6,575 nucleotides of DNA from Clostridia bacterium (GCA_012515255.1 JAAYYR010000102.1:1-6575); one strand, 5' to 3'. Shown: positions 1 to 6,516, numbered from the stretch's first letter. The notes: generated from the sequence alone by a model not told the origin. Translations and numbers: made by a program.

Positions 1-3000
1 ACGGAAAAGCGGCGGCCTCTCGGTATGGCCGAGGTCAGCATCATCCTTGATAATTCCGACGGCTATCTGCCTTTCCCCTTGGCGGAAATCAGCGTTACCC
101 GCCGCACCGTACGCGGCGGCGGCAGCGAATACCTAATCAATAATCAGCCTTGCCGCCTCAAAGATATTCATGACCTGTTCATGGATACCGGCATCGGCGT
201 CGAGGGGCTGTCCCTGATCAATCAAAACCGTATTACAGAGCTGATCAATGCCCGCCCCGATGAACGGCGAGCCCTTGTAGAGGACGCGGCAGGCATTGTC
301 AAATACCGCGAACGCAAGCGCGAGGCTGTGCGCAAGCTTCTTGAAACCGAGCAGCATCTGGAAACGATCGGCGCGGTAATCAATGAGCTGGCAAGCCGCA
401 TTGAGCCGCTGGCTGCCCAGGCGGAAACAGCCCGCCAATATCTTGACTTAAAAGAAAAGGCCGACAAAACTGAAATCGGCATCTCCGTTAGCGTTTTGAG
501 CGAGGCGGAGGATAAGATCGCGGCGCTTGACGAATCGCTGGCAAATCTCAATCAGCAGCTCATGGCAGAGGAAAGCAATAAGCTCAACCTCGCGGCGGAG
601 ATTGAGGAATTGCGCCTGCTAATCAGCGAGCGTGATGAGCGCGTAGCTCAAAGCTCGCGCGAATTTTATCGGTTGCAGACAGAGCGGGAAAAGGCAGAAG
701 GCGAGCTAAAGCTTCTGCGCAGCAGAAGGGCTAATACGGATGAAAATGCGGAGCGCCTAAATCGTGAGCTGGCGGCGCTGGAGGGCGCGATTAGCGCCAA
801 AAATGAGGAGATCGCGGCGCTTACCGTGCATGTGCAGCGCACAGCCTCCGAGATTGCCGCGGCTGAGGCATCTATCCTCCACGGCGAGGGCGGCGAAAGC
901 GATATTCGCAGCCAGCTTTGCTTATTAAACGAGCGCCTGGCAGAGCTGCGGCAGGCGCTCAATGAAGCCACATCGGCGGAGACGTCTCTTCTAGGGCGGC
1001 TCGATTTCAAGCGTCAGCTGGAAACGCGTAATCAGCAAACAGCAGCCAGGCTGGATAGCGAACTTGCGGCAATAAACAGCGAAGCTGCGGCCGCGGCAAC
1101 CGCGGAGCAGGCATTGGTCAGCCGCGAGCATGAGCTGCAAGCAGAATCTCAGCGGCTGATGGCCGAGGCCAATCAAAGCGAGATGCAGACACGGGAGCTG
1201 AACAGCCGCCTGCAGGATGCGGCGGCGGAAGAAGCCTCCAGCCGCTACCAGGTGACCGCGGCGCGTACTCGGGTGACAATGCTGGAGGAGATGGCAGCGG
1301 GCTATGAGGGCTTCTTCCCCGGCGTTAAGGGTTTGATGACCGCGCGCTGCGAGGGCAAAGCGCCCGCCGGCATTATCGGCGTAATCTCCGAGCTAATCGA
1401 GGTGGCGGAGCCGTATCGGGTGGCGGTGGAGACATATCTTGGCGCTAATATTCAAAACGTGGTGACAGAAAGCGGCGCCGCCGCCAAAGCCGCCGTAGCC
1501 TACCTGAAGGAGCAGGAGTTAGGCCGCGCTACATTTCTGCCGCTTGATTTGCTTCAGGTACGCGAGCCGGCGGATATCTCGGCCGCCATTGCAATTAAGG
1601 GAGTATACGGCCTGCTTGCCGATCAGGTGGAATGTGAGAAAAAAATTCGCCCCGCAGTCAAATTCCTTTTGAACGGCGCTGTCTTGGCGGAGAATATGAC
1701 AGTGGCCATGGCTGCCGCCAAGGCCTTACGTTATCGCATTTCCGTTGTGACTCTGGATGGTGATATGGTCAATCCCGGCGCTTCGATCTCCGGCGGCTCG
1801 CGCAATAAGAAAAACGGCGGCTTTCTGGATAAAAAAATGCGCTTGACTGAAGCCAGAGAACTATTGGCGCGGCTGGAAAAGGATTTGGCCAAGCAAGAGA
1901 CGGCTTTGCGCGATTTGCGCGCCAAAATCAACGCCGGCAATGAGCGTCATACCGCCGCCCGGGAGCAATTGCGGGAGCTAAACCGGCAGCTAAGCGAAAC
2001 TGCTCAAAACGGGCAGCAACTGGCCTTTGCCAAGGAAGCGCGCGGCAAACGCCTGGCGGCTCTTGAGGCGGAGCAGGCCGCGCTGCAAAGAGAAAGCCAA
2101 GGCATCGCGGGCGAGCTAAAATCGCTGGAGCATGAATATCAGCTGGCCGCCGCGGAAAAAACCGAGCTGGAAACAAAAATCAGCAGCGTTGCGGCGCAGG
2201 TAGAGCAATTACAGCAGCAAATGAGCGGGCAGCTTGATCAGCTAACCCGGCGCAAGGTCAGCTTGGCGTCAGCGCGGCAGAAATATCATGGCCAGAACCT
2301 GACCCTGACCCGGCTTAACGAGGATCTGAATAATCTGGCCTGGGAAGCGGAAGATAAGAATGCCGACCGAGAGACCGCGCTCACCGCGTCCGCGGCTTAT
2401 GCGAATCAAATCGCGGCGTCTGAGGAAGCGCTGACCTGCGCCGGCAAAGCTTTACGCGACGCAGACGAGGAGCTGGAGCAACTGCGCCATGGCTTGGCCG
2501 CGGAAACCGGCCGCCTAATGGAGCTGGAGCGCGAGGAGGGGGAGGGGGCCAAGCAACGCGAACGGTTGAGCAATGAAGGCCATAGCCTGGCCTTACGCCG
2601 CGAGCGCTGGCAGGCCGACTTTGAGAACGAAGCGCTGAAGCTCGCCGAGCGCTTTGAAATGGATCTGAACGCAGCCCGCGAGCGGGCAGGGGAGATCAGC
2701 TCGCGCAGCGCCATGACCGGCCGGCTCAATCAATTGAAGCGAGAGATCGCGGCTCTGGGCGAAGTCAATGTCACGGCGATTGCCGAGTACGCCGAAGTCA
2801 GCGGGCGTTATTCCTTCCTCACAGCGCAGCGTGACGATATGCTGCATGCCCGCCATAAGCTGGATCAGGTGATCGCGGAGATGGATAAGATTATGGCCAG
2901 CCGTTTCGAAACTGCCTACGCGCAGCTAAGCGCGGCTTTTGACAGCAGCTTTACCAGGCTGTTTGGCGGCGGCAGCGCTGCGCTGTGCCTTACTGAGCCG

Positions 3001-3369
3001 ACTGATTTATTGGAAACCGGCGTGGAGATTCGCGTCAATCCACCGGGCAAGAAAGTGACGAACTATAATCTGCTCTCCGGCGGCGAAAAAGCCTTGATCG
3101 GTATCGCCTTGATGTTTGCCATGCTGGAAGTGCGCCCCACGCCTTTTTGCGTTATGGACGAGGTCGATGCCGCCCTGGACGAAGCCAATATCAGCCGCTT
3201 CACCGATTACTTGGCCGCTAAATCAAGCGATAGCCAATTCGTGATGATAACGCATCGCCAGACCACCATGGAGTCCGCGGCTGTGCTATGGGGCGTGGCC
3301 ATGGAGGAAGAAGGCGTCTCCAAAGTGGTGTCGGTGCGCCTGGATAATATCGAAGACCGAACAGCATAG
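1..3369 (+). CDS. smc: Chromosome segregation protein SMC (5' end cut by window edge)
   Basis: SMC is the ATPase core of the bacterial condensin Smc-ScpAB, which loads on and compacts newly replicated DNA. The reading frame is open from base 1; the ATG at 25 is internal, because the residues before it (E-K-R-R-P-L-G) match the conserved SMC head. About 1,122 residues are visible (numbered here from base 1) against roughly 1,190 in the family, so the N-terminal Walker A loop is missing only because of the window edge. In order: the rest of the N-terminal head with Q-loop Gln near residue 75; a coiled coil rich in Glu, Ala, Leu and Arg; the hinge at about 430-602, ending D-G-D-M-V-N-P-G-A-S-I-S-G-G-S; the returning coiled coil; and the C-terminal head with signature LSGGEK (1025-1030), Walker B FCVMDEVDAALD with catalytic Glu near 1054, and H-loop T-H-R near 1085. 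The frame is intact. ftsY follows after 27 nt, suggesting one operon. Confidence 0.98.
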   Translation, partial: TEKRRPLGMAEVSIILDNSDGYLPFPLAEISVTRRTVRGGGSEYLINNQPCRLKDIHDLFMDTGIGVEGLSLINQNRITELINARPDERRALVEDAAGIVKYRERKREAVRKLLETEQHLETIGAVINELASRIEPLAAQAETARQYLDLKEKADKTEIGISVSVLSEAEDKIAALDESLANLNQQLMAEESNKLNLAAEIEELRLLISERDERVAQSSREFYRLQTEREKAEGELKLLRSRRANTDENAERLNRELAALEGAISAKNEEIAALTVHVQRTASEIAAAEASILHGEGGESDIRSQLCLLNERLAELRQALNEATSAETSLLGRLDFKRQLETRNQQTAARLDSELAAINSEAAAAATAEQALVSREHELQAESQRLMAEANQSEMQTRELNSRLQDAAAEEASSRYQVTAARTRVTMLEEMAAGYEGFFPGVKGLMTARCEGKAPAGIIGVISELIEVAEPYRVAVETYLGANIQNVVTESGAAAKAAVAYLKEQELGRATFLPLDLLQVREPADISAAIAIKGVYGLLADQVECEKKIRPAVKFLLNGAVLAENMTVAMAAAKALRYRISVVTLDGDMVNPGASISGGSRNKKNGGFLDKKMRLTEARELLARLEKDLAKQETALRDLRAKINAGNERHTAAREQLRELNRQLSETAQNGQQLAFAKEARGKRLAALEAEQAALQRESQGIAGELKSLEHEYQLAAAEKTELETKISSVAAQVEQLQQQMSGQLDQLTRRKVSLASARQKYHGQNLTLTRLNEDLNNLAWEAEDKNADRETALTASAAYANQIAASEEALTCAGKALRDADEELEQLRHGLAAETGRLMELEREEGEGAKQRERLSNEGHSLALRRERWQADFENEALKLAERFEMDLNAARERAGEISSRSAMTGRLNQLKREIAALGEVNVTAIAEYAEVSGRYSFLTAQRDDMLHARHKLDQVIAEMDKIMASRFETAYAQLSAAFDSSFTRLFGGGSAALCLTEPTDLLETGVEIRVNPPGKKVTNYNLLSGGEKALIGIALMFAMLEVRPTPFCVMDEVDAALDEANISRFTDYLAAKSSDSQFVMITHRQTTMESAAVLWGVAMEEEGVSKVVSVRLDNIEDRTA

Positions 3370-3396
3370 ATATCATTTGAGCAAAAGGAGCGGCAT

Positions 3397-4308
3397 ATGA
3401 GCCTATTGACAAAATTATCCGCCCGCCTGGCCAAGACCAGGGCCTCTTTTAGCGGTGGTCTGAAAAGCATTTTTCAAGGAAAGGTCAATGAGCAATTTTT
3501 TGAAGAACTGGAAGAAGCGCTGATCCTGGCCGATGTCGGCGTAGCCACGGCTTTGCAATTAACCGCCAAGCTGCGCGAGCGGGCCCGCGCTGAAAAAATC
3601 CGCGAGCGCGAGGCGCTATGGCAGGCGCTGATCAGCGAAATCACTGCTATCCTGCTCGCACATCAAGGTGAGCCGCTATCGCTTCAACCGGGGCGGCTGC
3701 AGATCATCCTGATGATCGGCGTCAACGGCTCGGGCAAAACTACCACCATCGGCAAATTGGCTGCGCGTTATCATGCGCAGGGCAAAAAAGTGCTGCTGGC
3801 CGCAGCCGATACCTATCGCGCCGCCGCCGCCGAGCAACTGGCGGGCTGGGCGGAGCGCGTAGGCGTGCCGCTAATCCGCCAGGCCGAGGGAGCCGACCCG
3901 GGCGCGGTCGTTTTCGACGCCATTGCCGCCGCCAAAGCGCGGCAAATCGACCTGCTGCTGGTCGATACGGCCGGGCGGCTGCAGAATAAAACCAATCTCA
4001 TGGCTGAGTTGGCCAAGATCGGCCGAATCATCGAGCGGGAGGCTCCGGGGGCGGGCTTGGAAGCTCTGCTGGTGCTGGACGGCGGCACCGGGCAAAACGC
4101 CATCTCGCAGGTGCGGGAATTCACAGCGGCAATCGCGCTATCCGGCCTGGTAATCACCAAGCTGGACGGCACGGCCAAAGGGGGCGCGGTAATTGGTATC
4201 GTCGAGGAAAGCGGCCTGCCGGTACGTTTGATCGGCGTAGGCGAGGCGGTGGAAGATTTGCGCGATTTTGACGCGGCCGAGTTTGCTGAGGCGCTGTTTG
4301 CCGAATAG
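3397..4308 (+). CDS. ftsY: Signal recognition particle receptor FtsY (SRP GTPase)
   Basis: FtsY is the membrane-associated GTPase that pairs with Ffh and delivers ribosomes making membrane proteins to the Sec translocon. The 303-residue protein is an NG-domain form. Residues 1-26 look like the amphipathic membrane-targeting helix (L-A-K-T-R motif), and the N domain carries A-L-I-L-A-D-V-G at 41-48. The GTPase motifs are complete: G1 GVNGSGKTTT (108-117), DTYRAAAAEQL (138-148), DTAGR (190-194), TKLDG followed by TAKGG (254-263), and closing GVGEAVEDLRDFD (280-292). The long acidic A domain of E. coli FtsY is absent, as is usual in Gram-positive-type bacteria. The DTYRAAAAEQL motif and the lack of a C-terminal M domain argue for FtsY over Ffh. 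The start is set by AAAGGAG at 3384-3390, 6 nt before the ATG. It lies 27 nt after smc, the common smc-ftsY arrangement, and is probably cotranscribed with it. No ylxM or ffh follows in this window. Confidence 0.98.
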   Translation: MSLLTKLSARLAKTRASFSGGLKSIFQGKVNEQFFEELEEALILADVGVATALQLTAKLRERARAEKIREREALWQALISEITAILLAHQGEPLSLQPGRLQIILMIGVNGSGKTTTIGKLAARYHAQGKKVLLAAADTYRAAAAEQLAGWAERVGVPLIRQAEGADPGAVVFDAIAAAKARQIDLLLVDTAGRLQNKTNLMAELAKIGRIIEREAPGAGLEALLVLDGGTGQNAISQVREFTAAIALSGLVITKLDGTAKGGAVIGIVEESGLPVRLIGVGEAVEDLRDFDAAEFAEALFAE

Positions 4309-4341
4309 CGGCGAGGCAAGATAAAATTTCCATGCCGCTAT
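4305..4341 (+). repeat. Inverted repeat overlapping the ftsY stop codon
   Basis: ATAGCGGC at 4305-4312 is exactly complementary to GCCGCTAT at 4334-4341, giving an 8-bp stem with a 21-nt loop. The left arm contains the ftsY TAG stop. The right arm ends 3 nt before the terminator stem, so the two hairpins would stack head to tail in the ftsY mRNA. A 3'-end protecting structure is possible, but no function can be read from sequence alone. Confidence 0.5.
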
Positions 4342-4344
4342 AAG

Positions 4345-4383
4345 AAGCGCCCATTCCGTAAAGGAACAGGCGCTTTAATTTTT
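4345..4383 (+). terminator. Intrinsic terminator of the smc-ftsY transcript
   Basis: AAGCGCC (4345-4351) pairs with GGCGCTT (4369-4375). Inside, TTCC (4354-4357) pairs with GGAA (4363-4366), separated from the outer stem by a 2x2 internal loop and closed by GTAAA. The stem is followed by TAATTTTT, giving a T-tract in the plus direction. It lies 36 nt past the ftsY stop. On the minus strand the stem is followed only by CTTATAG, so it should work mainly for ftsY. Confidence 0.85.
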
Positions 4384-4481
4384 GCATTGCCGGCTATTTT
4401 TCGCTCTGGCCAAGGACTTCATCCAGTTTGCCCGCCATGAAAGGCCGGCATCCTGTATGGACTCATTATATAGAGCCAGAA

Positions 4482-4518
4482 AAGAGGAAAAAGCAGTCTG
4501 CCTTGCGGCAGACTGCTT
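4482..4518 (-). terminator. Intrinsic terminator of the rplL end of the ribosomal operon
   Basis: The perfect 12-bp stem AAGCAGTCTGCC / GGCAGACTGCTT (4491-4502 with 4507-4518) has a 4-nt loop, which reads GCAA in the minus-strand RNA, a GNRA tetraloop. In that direction the stem runs into TTTCCTCTTTTC (with the stem's own TT this gives a run of five T). On the plus strand it is followed by AGATC with no T-tract. It lies 30 nt past the rplL stop and marks the end of this ribosomal protein transcript. Confidence 0.93.
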
Positions 4519-4548
4519 AGATCAAAGCTAAGATTTGGCGAACACGGA

Positions 4549-4932
4549 CTATTTAATTTCCACTTCAGCGCCGGCTTCCACCAGTTTGGCTTTGATAGCT
4601 TCGGCCTCGTCTTTGTTAACGCCTTTTTTGATTTCCTTGGGAGCGGCCTCAACCAGGTCTTTAGCCTCTTTAAGGCCCAGGCCGGTGATTTCGCGCACGA
4701 CTTTGATTACGGTAACTTTTTGCTGGCCGAAATTGGTGAGAACGACGTCAAAATCGGTCTTTTCTTCAGCGGCTTCAGCGGGGGCGGCAGCGCCGGCAGC
4801 GGGGGCGGCGGCAACGGCCACGGGGGCGGCGGCAGATACGCCGAATTCTTCCTCAAAGGCTTTAACCAGCTCAGAGAGCTCAAGAACGGTCATTTCCTTG
4901 ACGATATCAAGGACATCGGTAACTTTAGACAT
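4549..4932 (-). CDS. rplL: 50S ribosomal protein L7/L12
   Basis: L7/L12 forms the flexible stalk of the large subunit, binding as dimers to L10 and recruiting translation GTPases (EF-Tu, EF-G, IF2, RF3). The 127 residues match the family length. The N-terminal dimerisation domain is at 1-31 (M-T-V-L-E-L-S-E-L-V-K), the Ala/Pro/Gly-rich hinge at about 32-56, and the C-terminal factor-binding domain at 57-127, with G-L-G-L-K-E-A-K-D-L-V-E at 85-96 and the P-K-E-I-K-K segment at 98-103. The start is supported by AGGAGGA (4940-4946), 7 nt before the ATG; the stop is TAG. It lies 70 nt downstream of rplJ, and a possible internal promoter occupies that gap. It is the last gene before a strong terminator; rpoB, its usual downstream neighbour, is absent. 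Confidence 0.98.
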   Translation of the reverse strand: MSKVTDVLDIVKEMTVLELSELVKAFEEEFGVSAAAPVAVAAAPAAGAAAPAEAAEEKTDFDVVLTNFGQQKVTVIKVVREITGLGLKEAKDLVEAAPKEIKKGVNKDEAEAIKAKLVEAGAEVEIK

Positions 4933-4959
4933 TGAAAAATCCTCCTAAATAATAATTAA

Positions 4960-4987
4960 ATTTTATAGTTGTATGAACCGCGATCAA
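4960..4987 (-). promoter_or_regulatory. Possible internal promoter before rplL
   Basis: On the minus strand TTGATC (4982-4987, 4 of 6 matches to a -35 box) and TAAAAT (4960-4965, 5 of 6 to a -10 box) are 16 nt apart. Initiation would fall near 4953, leaving a short AT-rich leader with the rplL Shine-Dalgarno at 4940-4946. The TTGATC also forms the loop of a short hairpin (CCGC/GCGG, 4978-4991) just after the rplJ stop. Extra rplL transcription would suit the need for several L12 copies per ribosome. AT-rich spacers produce such matches by chance, so this is only a candidate. Confidence 0.3.
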
Positions 4988-5002
4988 GCGGGGTTTGCCA
5001 TA

Positions 5003-5530
5003 TTATGCTGATTTTTGCTCCCGGACTTTGTCAACAACAGTAACAAGCTGGCGCAGCATAGCGGATGCGACTCCGGCGAAGTTGGCCATGGGGGCGGCAA
5101 AAATACCGGCCACCTGGGCCAGGAGAACTTCACGCGGCGGCAGTTTGGCCAGTGCTTCCACGCCGGCGGCGTCGACTAATTTTCCGGTCAGCAGGGCGGC
5201 CTTGATCTTGGTTTTTTTTGATTCGCGAATAAATTCGCTGATGATTTTGGCTGCTGCCACCGGGTCTTCGGCAAAGGCTATGGCGGTGGGGCCGTTTAGA
5301 TAGCTGTCCAGCTCTGTGCTGCCATAATTATTGCAAGCGATGCGAATCAAGGTATTCTTGGCTACCCGGTACTCGACGCCGGCATTACGCAGCTTTGCGC
5401 GCAGGCGTACGTCTTCGGATACGGTGATGCCGCGATAATCGGTGAGAATGGCGACGCTGGATGCATTGAACAACTGTTCCAATTCGGCGACTTCCTGCTC
5501 TTTAACGACCAACTGGGGTTTTTTCTCCAT
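5003..5530 (-). CDS. rplJ: 50S ribosomal protein L10
   Basis: L10 anchors the L7/L12 stalk to 23S rRNA; the L10-L12 complex also represses its own mRNA through the leader. From the chosen start the protein has 175 residues, close to the usual 165-175. Visible family blocks are T-D-Y-R-G (30-34), E-Y-R-V-A-K-N-T-L (53-61), G-P-T-A-I-A-F (80-86), L-P-P-R-E-V-L-L-A-Q-V (130-140), and a C-terminal helix that would bind L12 dimers (M-A-N-F-A-G-V onward). An in-frame ATG exists 24 nt upstream at 5554, but it has no ribosome binding site. The AGGAGGT lies inside that extension and serves the ATG at 5530, whose product begins M-E-K-K like other L10 proteins. It lies downstream of an L10 leader and upstream of rplL. 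Confidence 0.97.
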   Translation of the reverse strand: MEKKPQLVVKEQEVAELEQLFNASSVAILTDYRGITVSEDVRLRAKLRNAGVEYRVAKNTLIRIACNNYGSTELDSYLNGPTAIAFAEDPVAAAKIISEFIRESKKTKIKAALLTGKLVDAAGVEALAKLPPREVLLAQVAGIFAAPMANFAGVASAMLRQLVTVVDKVREQKSA

Positions 5531-5542
5531 TGATGAAGATGC

Positions 5543-5549
5543 ACCTCCT
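5543..5549 (-). promoter_or_regulatory. Ribosome binding site that decides the rplJ start
   Basis: The minus strand reads AGGAGGT at 5549-5543, followed by 12 nt and then ATG at 5530. The spacing is longer than the usual 5-9 nt. No other ATG, GTG or TTG in the rplJ frame lies at better spacing. The upstream in-frame ATG at 5554 partly precedes this site and so cannot use it. Confidence 0.7.
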
Positions 5550-5590
5550 CTCATAGATGATGATATTTTGTATTAACATTGCTACCAAAT

Positions 5591-5620
5591 AAAATCCCCT
5601 GTCCATAAACGGGCAGGGGA
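5591..5620 (-). terminator. Attenuator terminator within the L10 leader
   Basis: TCCCCTGTCC (5595-5604) pairs with GGGCAGGGGA (5611-5620) in a 10-bp stem with one G-U pair and a 6-nt loop. On the minus strand it is followed by TTTTATTTGG. It lies about 60 nt before the rplJ start, so it controls rplJ-rplL readthrough and does not end rplA as a simple terminator. Its loop and inner arm overlap the alternative pairing partner of the leader's 5' segment. Confidence 0.88.
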
Positions 5621-5722
5621 GAAATGAGCATGTCGATCGTCAACATGTTTCATGCCTCGGCAGGCGGGGCGAACCGCTTACTTTCTCCGCGTTGCGCGAG
5701 GAAAACCTGCTGTCTATGGTGG
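5591..5722 (-). promoter_or_regulatory. L10 leader (autoregulatory mRNA structure of rplJ-rplL)
   Basis: The rplA-rplJ gap matches the Firmicutes L10 leader family, the mRNA element bound by the L10-L12 complex. On the minus strand the order is: CCATAGACAGCAGG (about 5719-5706); a hairpin with loop CAA (5685-5700); CCTGCCGAGGCA (5664-5653); a short CATGT/ACATG stem-loop (5629-5647); and a terminator stem with T-rich tail (5591-5620). GCAGG (5706-5710) pairs with CCTGC (5660-5664). The eight bases CCATAGAC (5712-5719) can pair with GTTTATGG (5603-5610), part of the terminator's loop and inner stem, giving an alternative fold that excludes the terminator. Known biology: excess L10-L12 binding favours termination, so rplJ-rplL expression falls when the stalk proteins exceed free rRNA. 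Recognition is from memory of the family consensus. Confidence 0.9.
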
Positions 5723-5755
5723 AAGTATGCAGTTTGATTTGCCGCAAGCAGCGGA

Positions 5756-6457
5756 TTATTTGCTGCCGAGTGGCTTTTGCGGGTTGATCCTAAAGCCGGC
5801 TCCCATGGTGGAGCTAACGGTAACGCTTTTCATATACTGGCCTTTGGCAACGGCGGGCCTGGCTTTGACCAGGGTTTCGACAATCATATTATAGTTGTCG
5901 AGCAGTTGCTGCGGCTCAAAAGAGGTTTTGCCGATGCGGCAGTGGATATTGGCCGCCTTGTCGAGGCGGTATTCGACCTTGCCGGCTTTAATATCGGCAA
6001 TGGCGCGGGCCACGTCCATGGTCACGGTGCCGGTTTTGGGGTTGGGCATCAGCCCTTTAGGGCCGAGAATACGCCCCAGACGGCCGACCAGGCCCATCAT
6101 ATCCGGGGTGGCGACGGCCACGTCAAAACCGAACCAGCCGCCTTGAATCTTCTCCAGCATTTCTTCCGCGCCGACAAAATCAGCGCCGGCTTCCTCAGCC
6201 TCCTTGGCTTTTTCGCCCTTGGCGAATACCAGCACGCTGCGGGTGACGCCCGTACCATGCGGCAGCACCACGGCGCCGCGGATTTGCTGATCCGCCTGGC
6301 GTGGGTCAAGATTGAGATGCACGGACAATTCTACTGTTTCGTTAAATTTGGCCTTGGCATTACTTTTAACAAGAGCCAATGCTTCGGCCGGCTCCAGCAG
6401 TTGGCTTAAATCATTATTGGCGATGGTTTCATTATATTTTTTGCCATGCTTCGGCAT
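5756..6457 (-). CDS. rplA: 50S ribosomal protein L1
   Basis: L1 forms the mobile stalk near the ribosomal E site, helps release deacylated tRNA, and in many bacteria represses its own operon by binding the mRNA. The 233 residues match the usual 225-235. It begins M-P-K-H-G-K-K-Y, shows the L1 signature in G-P-K-G-L-M-P-N-P-K-T-G-T-V (132-145), and ends with the domain I segment S-V-T-V-S-S-T-M-G-A-G (211-221) typical of the family. Domain II lies at roughly 68-160. The start is fixed by AAGGAGGA (6465-6472), 7 nt before the ATG. It follows rplK by 59 nt and is probably cotranscribed with it. The stop TAA lies about 35 nt before the L10 leader begins, so rplJ can be reached by readthrough from here. 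Confidence 0.98.
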   Translation of the reverse strand: MPKHGKKYNETIANNDLSQLLEPAEALALVKSNAKAKFNETVELSVHLNLDPRQADQQIRGAVVLPHGTGVTRSVLVFAKGEKAKEAEEAGADFVGAEEMLEKIQGGWFGFDVAVATPDMMGLVGRLGRILGPKGLMPNPKTGTVTMDVARAIADIKAGKVEYRLDKAANIHCRIGKTSFEPQQLLDNYNMIVETLVKARPAVAKGQYMKSVTVSSTMGAGFRINPQKPLGSK

Positions 6458-6473
6458 AAATCATTCCTCCTTG

Positions 6474-6504
6474 GTGGTTGATCGGAGCGCAAAGCCCCTC
6501 CCAC
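6474..6504 (-). promoter_or_regulatory. Imperfect hairpin in the rplK-rplA spacer
   Basis: On the minus strand GTGGGAG (6504-6498) can pair in two blocks: GGAG with CTCC (6484-6487), and GTG with CAC (6474-6476), separated by an asymmetric internal loop. The hairpin ends next to the rplA Shine-Dalgarno (6465-6472), so it could tune rplA translation. GTGGGAG-type sequences in this spacer are common in Gram-positive bacteria, as I recall. No L1 or L11 binding site can be proved from the sequence. Confidence 0.35.
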
Positions 6505-6516
6505 TATTTTGCCTGT

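Noticed and set aside
3813..4319. 168-codon minus-strand frame over ftsY
   Set aside because: It lies antisense to the conserved GTPase motifs of FtsY and is Ser/Ala/Pro-rich low-complexity sequence, as expected of a shadow frame.
4386..4451. Two GCCGGC palindromes about 50 nt apart in the convergent gap
   Set aside because: They are 6-bp palindromes in GC-rich DNA with no extended similarity or flanking duplication, so there is no evidence of a mobile-element end or attachment site.
4437..4520. Plus-strand 27-codon reading frame starting M-K-G-R-H-P and ending in the rplL terminator
   Set aside because: It has no ribosome binding site, its last third is the terminator stem, and the translation resembles nothing recognisable. 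A chance frame is the simplest explanation.
4535..4948. Long plus-strand open frames over rplL, such as one of 137 codons rich in Ser and Ala
   Set aside because: They are shadows of rplL, caused by its GC-rich Ala codons. They have no ribosome binding site and no family resemblance.
5720..5755. Possible promoter or terminator just downstream of rplA
   Set aside because: The minus strand has CATACT as a -10 candidate, but a TTGCGG box is only 12 nt away. The CCGC/GCGG hairpin here (5742-5754) has a 4-bp stem and no T-run. Neither is convincing.
5777..6409. 210-codon plus-strand frame antisense to rplA
   Set aside because: The opposite strand encodes a clear full-length L1. The plus-strand product is Gly- and His-rich, lacks a start signal, and is a codon-bias shadow.
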